Assembly: GCA_002317245.1 (NCBI GenBank)
Contig: DCIU01000004.1
Coordinates: forward strand, 1-14,266
Source of the DNA: Lachnospiraceae bacterium UBA1718
GTDB taxonomy: Bacteria > Bacillota > Clostridia > Lachnospirales > Lachnospiraceae
Reading direction: 5' to 3'
Length of the DNA: 14,266 nucleotides
The position numbers and the translations under genes are program-made. Below, piece after piece: positions 6,965 to 13,819 of the stretch; the stretch's first letter is position 1; each line of letters starts with the position of its first letter. Under the pieces are notes generated by a model. That model was given only the letters and a program-made list of their open reading frames with translations. It ran no database searches and was not told the origin of the DNA.

Positions 6965-8553
6965 TAATCGTTTCTATTTTTTCTGTACTTTGAAGGGGTA
7001 CATCCCTTAATCTCAATGAACTTACGCACGAAATAATCGCTGTCCTTATAGCCTACCATCTCTGCAATCTTAACGATTTTCTCATCTGTCTGCGTAAGCA
7101 GGACCGAGGCCTCATTAATCCTGTAATTAGTCAGGTAATCCTTGAAGGACATACCATACTTCTTCTTAAATATCTGTCCAAGGTAAGAACTGTTGACGTA
7201 GAGCTTCTTACTAAGCTCACGAAGACTGATATTATTCATATAATTAGCCTTAACTTCCTTCTCTATATCAGAGAGGATATTACCAGACATGTTCTTGCTC
7301 AGCTGAGACAGGTATTGGGCATACTCAATGGCGAACTCAGACAGATGCTCGCTACTGCCCCTGAGCACACCCTCGTGAAAAGAGCTCTCACTGATGTACT
7401 GGAGGATTTCTTCCTGGTTGATCTCATCGTCATGGCTGGTCGCCAGATGAATAAGGCCGAAAAGAAGATAATCCATATTGAGCTTGATTGTCTCGCTGGC
7501 AATTCCAAGTCTTCTCATCTCGCTAAAAAGTTCTGCAACTCTGAACCTGATGTCATTATGTTCATTGACCTCTATTGCCCTGATGAGGTCATCAATATAC
7601 TGCTTACAGAGAACTGCGCCACCTTGATTAACCTGTGCCTCATCCTCGTAGAAGTATATATCCTTCTTAGGTCTGAAGCCCTCAAAGGACTTAAGAATTC
7701 TTACTGTACTGTAGGACTTGGATATGTTGGTAATTGCATCTACAGTCTTACCAACAAGCATTCTTATTGGCAGATGTGATCTGGCCACAAGCTCGTCTCT
7801 TAGCCACAGCAGATACTCCGCTTCTGTTGCCTTCTTATCCGTATACATATAGTCACTCAGAACAAGACCTATGTCCCTTGTATTGGCCTCAAGGGTTGAA
7901 TCAAATACAACGTGATTACCATCTTCGCCTAAGAGCTCCTGACAGAGCTTATACAGCTTGCGGTGAGTCTGCCTAATCTCTGATTCCTCTTCATCCTCTA
8001 TCATCTGAGGACTGGTGAACTCAATGCTGACAAAGGCTACCGAGTCAGACAGCTTCATCTGCTCCTTAACATAGGATACATTCACCTCGTCGAATCTGCC
8101 TACACAGAGAGCCATAATATTTCTGGCCAAATAGGCGCTCTCCATGTTCTCCTTATGCTTGGCAACCTTTATATATTCCGATTTCTTCTCTGCAATCTTC
8201 TTAATAAGTGATAGGAGTTCGCCCTTCTCAACGGGCTTAAGTACATAGCCCGCGCAGCCATACTTCATGCCTTCCATTGCATACTCGAAGTCCTTATAGC
8301 CACTTAAGATTATTACCTCAAGATCCTTACGACCGGATTCCCTGATTCTCTTAAGCAGATCGATTCCATTCATAATAGGCATCTTAATATCGGTAATTAC
8401 AAGATCAATCTGATTATTCTCTATATAATTAAAAGCCTCTTCTCCGCTGGATGCGGTGCTTGCAACTTCATAACCTTCCCCCGTCCAGTCGATCAGCTTA
8501 AGAAGTCCCTGAGTTATAAAAGGCTCATCATCAACTAGTAAAACTTTAAGCAC
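6964..8553 (-). CDS. YesN-type response regulator with AraC-family DNA-binding domain
   Basis: This cytoplasmic transcription factor of a two-component system is 529 residues long. The CheY-like receiver covers residues 1-120: the acidic pair is D8-D9, the phospho-acceptor is Asp55 (VITDIKMPIMNG), and the conserved Lys is in YVLKPVEKGEL. A long middle region of about 300 residues has no motif I can name, as is usual for YesN types. The C-terminal AraC domain (about 429-529) holds two helix-turn-helix units: SLRELSKKLYVNSSYLGQIF, then KIVKIAEMVGYKDSDYFVRK with the usual PSKYR ending. The start is a GTG whose G is the last base of the kinase TAG stop (TAGTG), implying coupled translation. It probably activates the adjacent transporter operon through the direct repeats downstream of its own stop. 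Confidence 0.95.
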   Translation of the reverse strand: MLKVLLVDDEPFITQGLLKLIDWTGEGYEVASTASSGEEAFNYIENNQIDLVITDIKMPIMNGIDLLKRIRESGRKDLEVIILSGYKDFEYAMEGMKYGCAGYVLKPVEKGELLSLIKKIAEKKSEYIKVAKHKENMESAYLARNIMALCVGRFDEVNVSYVKEQMKLSDSVAFVSIEFTSPQMIEDEEESEIRQTHRKLYKLCQELLGEDGNHVVFDSTLEANTRDIGLVLSDYMYTDKKATEAEYLLWLRDELVARSHLPIRMLVGKTVDAITNISKSYSTVRILKSFEGFRPKKDIYFYEDEAQVNQGGAVLCKQYIDDLIRAIEVNEHNDIRFRVAELFSEMRRLGIASETIKLNMDYLLFGLIHLATSHDDEINQEEILQYISESSFHEGVLRGSSEHLSEFAIEYAQYLSQLSKNMSGNILSDIEKEVKANYMNNISLRELSKKLYVNSSYLGQIFKKKYGMSFKDYLTNYRINEASVLLTQTDEKIVKIAEMVGYKDSDYFVRKFIEIKGCTPSKYRKNRND

Positions 8554-10337
8554 TAAGCTTCCTCCTTACCTTGTCTTATTGGAATCCTAATCTGAATAAT
8601 AGTACCAATTCCTTCTTCACTCTCGATATCAAACTCGTAGTTGTCTCCCATTGTCATTTTCAGGCGAAGTAAGGCATTAAGTATACCTACATGGCTTGCA
8701 TTTTTGATATCATCCAGCTCGATGGTCTTGGACTTCTCTACGATCTTTGCCACCTGTTCCTCGTCCATACCCGTTCCGGTATCCTCAACCTCGATAACCA
8801 TATCATTGCCTTTGGTATATACTCTGACGAAGACCCAGCACTCCCTGGTCTTATTCTCCATGCCATGAACACAGGCATTCTCAACAAAGGTAACTATTGT
8901 AAGCTTAGGAACCAGTCTGCTGGCACATTCCTCATCCACATCCAGTTCATACATAAGCTTATCGCCGAACCTGTACTTCTGGAGCAGAAGATATGCCTCA
9001 ACGGAAGACATCTCCTGGCTGACCTGAATCATATCAGAGCCCCAATCAACGTACTGCCTCTCCATTAGAGCAAGCTTCTCAACCATCTCCGCGGTCTCAT
9101 CTTCACCCTTAATTACACTATGCATTCTGATAGACTCAAGAGCATTGAACATGAAGTGTGGATTAATCTGACTATGAAGGGCCAGAAGCTCCGCATTCTT
9201 TCTTGCAATATTTGCCTCCTGCTCTCGTAGCTTATCCTTATATACAATCTTAATCAGCTGGTTAACTTCTTCTACCATTCGGTTGTAGTTAACCATTAGA
9301 TTAGCTATTTCGTCGCTTCCATCAGGGTCCTCAACAGGTACCAGCTCATCATTAACCTGCTTACCAAATACATTGTTAAGCTCCTCGATTCTGTGAACAA
9401 TTGAGTGATCTATTATCCTGAGTAAGAGCATTGGAAGAAGCACACTTACAGCCAGTACTATAAGCATTAGATACCTGTTATCGTAGAGGTAGTCGTAGGT
9501 TTTTTTGTCTTCGCTTAACACCACAATCCTATTAATATTCCCCAGATTAGTAGGATATGAAATGTATTCAACATCTTTGAAGGTCATCTCTTCCTCGAAG
9601 GGAATACCCTTAGAGTTATTACCCTGGTTAGAGAATAAAATGGTATCACCATCACATACATATATGGTTTTGTTAAACCCCATATGCTCGAGACCTCTTG
9701 ATACAGAACCATAATCGACATCAACTCTAATGAAGTTCTCATAATTGTTGTTCTTGAATTTAAGATTGGACAAATAATAAACTCGTCTCTTGGACTCAGT
9801 AGATGCTCTGGAATCATCATATCCACACACAAATGTAAAAGGAGCGTCACTATTCTTGAAGTTCTTATACCAAGTGGTATCTTCAACAGAATCAATTCGT
9901 CCAACATATCCACCACCCACAACTGTATCGTTGGAGGTGTAGAGCTTAACCGCCGTACTGTCGTATCGAACCAGAGTCTGGAAGAAGTTGTTCTCGCTCA
10001 TCTGATGGTACTTATCATAGTAGTCAAATCCATTCTCATAGGCAGTACCCAGAGCCTCACCTATCTTATAGTTCTGGCTGATACTGGCAGAAATAGCCTG
10101 GCAGTCCTTCAGTATATCATCGAAATAGTTCTCAACAGTCTCCGTCATTTTCTGGGCATTGTATAGTTCTTCAGCCCTCTCCTCATCAACAATTCGATTG
10201 ATGATGATTACATCAAAGAGAATAAGAGGTATTACAACGCATACTAAAAACAGGCCAATTATCTTCTCTCGAAGATTGAACCTGTTTAGTATCTTTTCAA
10301 TTCGATTAAGTATTCTATTTCTGTCCCCACCGCTCAT
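8553..10337 (-). CDS. YesM/LytS-type sensor histidine kinase
   Basis: This membrane sensor kinase is the partner of the YesN-type regulator. It has 594 residues. Membrane helix 1 is at about residues 26-48. An extracytoplasmic sensing region of about 240 residues, probably a dCACHE type, follows; helix 2 is at about 289-308, then a HAMP-like linker with SDEIANLMVNYNRMVEEV. The His_kinase domain has the phospho-acceptor His394 in INPHFMFNALESIR. The HATPase domain has its N-box at VENACVHG (Asn487) and G-boxes at DTGTGMD (519-525) and EGIGT. The ATG (10335-10337) is 8 nt after the preceding gene, and the stop overlaps the regulator start by one base. The signal is unknown; xylo-oligosaccharide, alone or with a partner protein, is an inference from context. 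Confidence 0.95.
   Translation of the reverse strand: MSGGDRNRILNRIEKILNRFNLREKIIGLFLVCVVIPLILFDVIIINRIVDEERAEELYNAQKMTETVENYFDDILKDCQAISASISQNYKIGEALGTAYENGFDYYDKYHQMSENNFFQTLVRYDSTAVKLYTSNDTVVGGGYVGRIDSVEDTTWYKNFKNSDAPFTFVCGYDDSRASTESKRRVYYLSNLKFKNNNYENFIRVDVDYGSVSRGLEHMGFNKTIYVCDGDTILFSNQGNNSKGIPFEEEMTFKDVEYISYPTNLGNINRIVVLSEDKKTYDYLYDNRYLMLIVLAVSVLLPMLLLRIIDHSIVHRIEELNNVFGKQVNDELVPVEDPDGSDEIANLMVNYNRMVEEVNQLIKIVYKDKLREQEANIARKNAELLALHSQINPHFMFNALESIRMHSVIKGEDETAEMVEKLALMERQYVDWGSDMIQVSQEMSSVEAYLLLQKYRFGDKLMYELDVDEECASRLVPKLTIVTFVENACVHGMENKTRECWVFVRVYTKGNDMVIEVEDTGTGMDEEQVAKIVEKSKTIELDDIKNASHVGILNALLRLKMTMGDNYEFDIESEEGIGTIIQIRIPIRQGKEEA
8561..8567 (-). promoter_or_regulatory. Strong ribosome binding site for the response regulator GTG start
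   Basis: AAGGAGG on the minus strand lies 7 nt before the GTG at 8551-8553, inside the last codons of the kinase gene. It supports the GTG start despite its overlap with the kinase stop. Confidence 0.85.
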
Positions 10338-10345
10338 AAATACTC

Positions 10346-11002
10346 TTAACTGGTCTTTGCTCTCAAATAATCAAGTAATCTAACTGGGAATTCTGGATCA
10401 GGTATTCCTATTGTAAATACCAGGTAGCCTTCTTCATCACCCTCAAGGAAGCCAAGCTTCTTAAGATCAATCGCTGTCGGATACTTATCTTCTGACCCGT
10501 AGTCCTTAACATCCACCGTCATACCCTGCAGGCTGTCCAGTGTGCTGTTATCAAATATCTCATCAAGCCTGTAATATATACCACCATTGGAATACATATT
10601 AAGGGTTGCCTCATCCAGAATCAGATAATATATCTCTCCAGCAGCAATCTGTGCAAATAGTGCCATCTCATGGGAGTTGGCATCCATCTGCTGGTCTGTC
10701 CCCTCGAACATGTTGTCCGTAGCAAGGGCCGCGCCATATTTCCTAGGATTAAGTCCGTAATATTCCAGGTAGCCATCAGTCAGAATTTCTTTCTGTTCAT
10801 CCGTAATCTCCACCTCGTAGGCACATCCCATACATGCCCCAGTCTTTTGAAAAATGGTGTCCTTAACAAACCATCCAAACAGAACTATTCCTATCAGCAA
10901 CGCAATGGTTATCTTAAGATAATAGGTCTTGAAATAGTCCCATCTCTTTTCCTTATCCATTGCCTTAATCTTATTAAGTTCAGCCTTAGACTTTTCCAAC
11001 AT
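10346..11002 (-). CDS. Uncharacterised single-pass membrane protein between GH8 and the sensor kinase
   Basis: I do not recognise a named family. From the chosen ATG it has 218 residues: a charged Lys-rich cytoplasmic N-terminus (1-27), one membrane helix at about 29-47 (KITIALLIGIVLFGWFV), and an extracytoplasmic domain of about 165 residues with net negative charge. A CMGC pair (Cys57, Cys60) follows the helix closely. The segment HEMALFAQIAAGEIYYLILD near 111-130 recalls the buried strand-helix unit of periplasmic binding proteins, but this is a weak resemblance. An upstream in-frame ATG at 11062 would overlap the GH8 gene by 55 nt, so the ATG at 11000-11002, 5 nt after the GH8 stop, is preferred; its ribosome site is poor, suggesting coupling. 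Position next to the kinase suggests an auxiliary sensor, unproven. Confidence 0.8.
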   Translation of the reverse strand: MLEKSKAELNKIKAMDKEKRWDYFKTYYLKITIALLIGIVLFGWFVKDTIFQKTGACMGCAYEVEITDEQKEILTDGYLEYYGLNPRKYGAALATDNMFEGTDQQMDANSHEMALFAQIAAGEIYYLILDEATLNMYSNGGIYYRLDEIFDNSTLDSLQGMTVDVKDYGSEDKYPTAIDLKKLGFLEGDEEGYLVFTIGIPDPEFPVRLLDYLRAKTS

Positions 11003-11007
11003 AAATC

Positions 11008-12135
11008 TTAATATATTCTGTAATTGCCACTGAGTGCCATGAAGCAGAAGAGATATAGGCAATTATCATAGTATCTTCTTGCTCCCTCACGAAGAGGTGT
11101 ATCCCAGAACTTCCCAAGAGCAGCTCTTGTATTGTCATTATCAAGTATTAGTGCTGGCATTGCATTCGTAGCAATGATAGCAGTTGGGTGGAGGGCTGAC
11201 CTTTCAAGCATGGTTCCATCTATCTCGAAGATATGATTCCAGTTGTCCATTCCAACCCTCTTGACCATAAATGAAGAGAAAGTATCTGCTATCTCCTTCT
11301 CCCACTCATCCTTGCCAAACCAGGCATAATCAAGGCAGATATTGATGATTGTTCTATAGGCATCACTGTAATACCAGTCATGTCTTCCACCCCACATGTC
11401 CTGATTCTCTGTATATGGCGAGCCATCGAAGTAGGCATATTCTGCAGAGAATCCTGTCTCAGGATGGCAGGCTGTCTTCAAATAATCCCTGCTAGCTGCT
11501 GCTGCATCCCTGTAGAACTGCTTATCCTCTTCATATGCAACTTCAGCGAATAACTCATAGAAGTGTGGCAGATGATATGATGGGTCTGAGAAATCGACCT
11601 CACAGATGAACCTGATCATCTTGTTGTCAGGATCAAACATTGGTCTTCCGACGCCGTCTGACTCTCCCTTATGAATCATTGTATGAAGAAGTTCCTTAGC
11701 TTCCTTCTCATAGTTGAAGATGCCCTCTCCGTTGCCGAATCTTCTTGATGCGAAGATTAGTGCCATTGCGAAGAATTCCTCTCCATCTGGAGCTGGTCCC
11801 CAGGCTCTCTTGCTTCCGTCCAGATTACATGACCAGGCGAAGAAGCCTGCATTGGTCCCCTCTTCCATATACATATATGTCTTGGACCATTTCCAGAGTC
11901 TGTCGAACTCATCCTTCTTACCCAGCTGGACAGCCATCATCATTCCATAGGACATACCTTCTGTTCTGACATCAATATTACCTGTATCGACCATATAACC
12001 CATGTCTTCTCCGGCCTCATGATAGATTCTTACATCTTCCGGGCCATAAAACATTGTCATAAAAATATTATCAAGTCGAGACTGAATTTCTTCTTTACTG
12101 TAACCGTGTTCATTAAAAATGTTTCTATAATTCAT
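11008..12135 (-). CDS. Glycoside hydrolase family 8, reducing-end xylose-releasing exo-oligoxylanase (Rex-like)
   Basis: Family 8 enzymes invert configuration at beta-1,4 linkages. Rex-type members (EC 3.2.1.156) cut xylose from the reducing end of xylo-oligosaccharides. The protein has 375 residues, near the roughly 390 of known Rex enzymes. The N-terminal YHEAGEDMGYMVDTGNIDVR and TEGMSYGMMMAVQLGKKDEF include the likely general acid Glu59. HDWYYSDAYRTI (252-263) holds the likely base, Asp258 by position. His316 in LERSALHPTA resembles the Rex-specific histidine near the acceptor site; residue equivalences are from memory of the family, not an alignment. There is no signal peptide, so it is cytoplasmic and acts on imported oligomers. 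The ATG (12133-12135) has GAGGGA about 4 nt upstream. It heads the sensor gene cluster. Endo-xylanase or cellulase activity is less likely. Confidence 0.88.
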   Translation of the reverse strand: MNYRNIFNEHGYSKEEIQSRLDNIFMTMFYGPEDVRIYHEAGEDMGYMVDTGNIDVRTEGMSYGMMMAVQLGKKDEFDRLWKWSKTYMYMEEGTNAGFFAWSCNLDGSKRAWGPAPDGEEFFAMALIFASRRFGNGEGIFNYEKEAKELLHTMIHKGESDGVGRPMFDPDNKMIRFICEVDFSDPSYHLPHFYELFAEVAYEEDKQFYRDAAAASRDYLKTACHPETGFSAEYAYFDGSPYTENQDMWGGRHDWYYSDAYRTIINICLDYAWFGKDEWEKEIADTFSSFMVKRVGMDNWNHIFEIDGTMLERSALHPTAIIATNAMPALILDNDNTRAALGKFWDTPLREGARRYYDNCLYLFCFMALSGNYRIY

Positions 12136-12176
12136 CTTTCCCTCATTTCAAAAGTGTTAATATCCAATAATTACTC

Positions 12177-12440
12177 TTATTCACTGGCCGGAACATCGTC
12201 CTTAGCAGCATTAATTTTGGAAAGCTCTTCATCTGCGAGAATTCTCCAGGCAACCTTGCCAACCAGGGTCTCCTGTATATACCCATGTAAGTCCATCATC
12301 ATGCTTACGAAGAGTCTCTGCTGACTCATCTGGATGCTTGAAGTACTCGCGCATTACAGTTGGACCAGCAAGAAGAATCTCTCCCACATGATTTGCCCAC
12401 GGCATCTTAGCTGTTATTCCAGCATCTTTAAAGTTTCTTA
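12177..12440 (-). pseudogene. Decayed AMP-forming acyl-CoA synthetase (C-terminal remnant with internal deletion and frameshift)
   Basis: No intact gene fills this gap. One minus-strand frame (to about 12268) reads HVGEILLAGPTVMREYFKHP, then ETLRKHDDGLTWVYTGD. That matches the GEI...GPTVM and TGD blocks (A5-A7 region) of AMP-dependent synthetases. It then turns to nonsense and stops at 12229-12231. A second frame, from about 12275 to the TAA at 12177-12179, reads ETLVGKVAWRILADEEL and ends DVPASE. This resembles the extreme C-terminus with the A10 catalytic-lysine motif. The A8 region and C-terminal subdomain that should lie between are missing, and so is the whole N-terminal domain. The family call comes from recognised motifs. 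The 58-codon ORF at 12229-12405 within it is not considered functional. Confidence 0.7.
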
Positions 12441-12456
12441 TAATTTTCCCCCTGCT

Positions 12457-13761
12457 TTATTTTGCTGTCTCCCACTTACGATGTATCTCATCTATAGCCG
12501 CCTGCAGCTGATTATCTTCTCCCTTATCATAGTAAGCATCCACATCAAGTTCAACTTCGATGTCAGGATCAATTCCTTCTCCATGAATACATACTCCACT
12601 AGGTGTGAAATATCTGCTGACAGTCAGCTTGAATGCCGATCCGTCAGACAGGCTTATAACCTTTTGTACAATTCCCTTACCATAAGTCTTGGTACCGATA
12701 ATTGTACCCTTACCATAATCCTTAATTGCACCAGTCATAATCTCAGATGCGCTGGCTGAATATGCATTAACCAGCACAGCCAGTGGCAGCTCTAATTCAT
12801 TGGAACCGTCACAAGTATATTCTTGCCTTCTTCCATACTTATCTTCTGTATAAACAATAAGTCCCTCTGGAAGAATATCCCTGCACATCTGGCAAACAGC
12901 ATCAAGGTTACCACCCAGGTTGCCTCTAAGATCAATAATGATACCTCTTGCTCCATCATTCTTAAGAAGGGCAAGGGCCTCTGTGAACTGGTCAGCAGTA
13001 TTACCATCAAACTCTGATATGGCAATGTACCCGATATTATCTTCAAGCATCTCGTGGCTGACACTGATGGTATCAACCTTGGCTCTCTTCACATCTACTT
13101 CAATAAGTTCACTGTCACGAACAAGGGACATATGTACTACAGTACCTTCATCACCCTTAATCATGGCTACTACATCAGAGAGCTCCATCCCCTGAGTATC
13201 TACCCCGTCCAGCATGTATATAATATCGCCTTCTCGTAATCCCGCTTCTTCTGCCGGGGCCCCATCCATGGTGCCAGCGATTACACAGTAATCCAAATCC
13301 TCATCATAGGATACATAGGCTCCGATGCCACAGTAATAACCGCCGGAATCCTCCTGAAGCTTTTTAAGCTCCTCTGTAGAATAGTACTTGGCGTATTTAT
13401 CATGAAGTCCGTCTACAAAGCCCTGATATATCGCTTCTTCAATATCATCCGTGGAATAGTCATCGTAGAAGTATCTGTCTGCAACACTCTCCATGGTTCC
13501 AAGCTTGGTAATAAGCTTCTGGTTAACCAGTTCCCTGTTGCCAGTAACAACTGTTGCATCCATGGCCTCTACTTCTTTAATAGCCTTGTAATTGCGGATG
13601 TACTTATAGCCATTAAAAAAGCCCCAGATAGCACCAGCAATAACCAGTGTTACCAGCATTCCGCTAAGGAATCCTACCAGGAAATGTGTGTCCTTTTCCT
13701 TTTTCTTCTTCTTATTATTCTCTTCTACGGGAACAATTTGTTCTTCTAAATTCTCTTCCAT
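12457..13761 (-). CDS. S41-family C-terminal processing peptidase (CtpA/CtpB-like), membrane-anchored
   Basis: This serine protease cleaves protein C-termini outside the membrane. It has 434 residues: an acidic-then-lysine-rich cytoplasmic N-terminus, one membrane anchor (about 26-49), a helical N-domain (about 80-135), a PDZ domain (about 140-225, with APAEEAGLREGDII), and the S41 core. The catalytic dyad is Ser337 in VNAYSASASE and Lys362 in GTKTYGKGIVQ, 25 residues apart as in Tsp and the D1 protease; Gln366 is also kept. The start ATG (13759-13761) has TGGAG about 8 nt upstream. It follows a secreted M23 peptidase gene, from which a hairpin separates it. Ctp next to M23 and uvrB is a familiar Firmicute arrangement. 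The processed substrate is unknown; regulation of the neighbouring wall hydrolase is only a possibility. Confidence 0.95.
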   Translation of the reverse strand: MEENLEEQIVPVEENNKKKKKEKDTHFLVGFLSGMLVTLVIAGAIWGFFNGYKYIRNYKAIKEVEAMDATVVTGNRELVNQKLITKLGTMESVADRYFYDDYSTDDIEEAIYQGFVDGLHDKYAKYYSTEELKKLQEDSGGYYCGIGAYVSYDEDLDYCVIAGTMDGAPAEEAGLREGDIIYMLDGVDTQGMELSDVVAMIKGDEGTVVHMSLVRDSELIEVDVKRAKVDTISVSHEMLEDNIGYIAISEFDGNTADQFTEALALLKNDGARGIIIDLRGNLGGNLDAVCQMCRDILPEGLIVYTEDKYGRRQEYTCDGSNELELPLAVLVNAYSASASEIMTGAIKDYGKGTIIGTKTYGKGIVQKVISLSDGSAFKLTVSRYFTPSGVCIHGEGIDPDIEVELDVDAYYDKGEDNQLQAAIDEIHRKWETAK

Positions 13762-13785
13762 AACATTGCTCCATTACAACAAATA

Positions 13786-13815
13786 TAGCAGGAGGGCTTT
13801 ATCCCCCTCCTGCTA
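13786..13815 (-). terminator. Hairpin between the M23 and S41 peptidase genes, probable intrinsic terminator
   Basis: Arms TAGCAGGAGGG (13786-13796) and CCCTCCTGCTA (13805-13815) are perfect 11-bp complements around an 8-nt loop. On the minus strand the hairpin begins 4 nt after the M23 stop and is followed by TATTTGTTG, a T-rich but interrupted tail. It could stop or only attenuate transcription into the protease gene, for which no separate promoter is evident. Confidence 0.75.
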
Positions 13816-13819
13816 AATA

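Noticed and set aside
7315..7779. 154-codon open frame on the + strand opposite the response regulator
   Set aside because: It is a shadow of the regulator coding sequence. The product has no domain features, and no other + strand gene is supported in the window.
11003..11062. Upstream ATG extension of the uncharacterised membrane protein by 20 codons
   Set aside because: It would overlap the end of the GH8 gene by 55 nt and adds a segment in another frame of that gene. The ATG at 11000-11002 gives a normal membrane-protein N-terminus.
12229..12405. Small 58-codon ORF starting MPWANHVGEILL as a possible real gene
   Set aside because: Its first part matches internal motifs of acyl-CoA synthetases and its end is out-of-frame nonsense. 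No good ribosome site precedes it, so it is read as part of a pseudogene.
12334..12759. 141-codon open frame on the + strand opposite the S41 protease
   Set aside because: It is antisense to a clearly coding, motif-complete protease. Its translation shows no recognisable domain and there is no convincing ribosome site.
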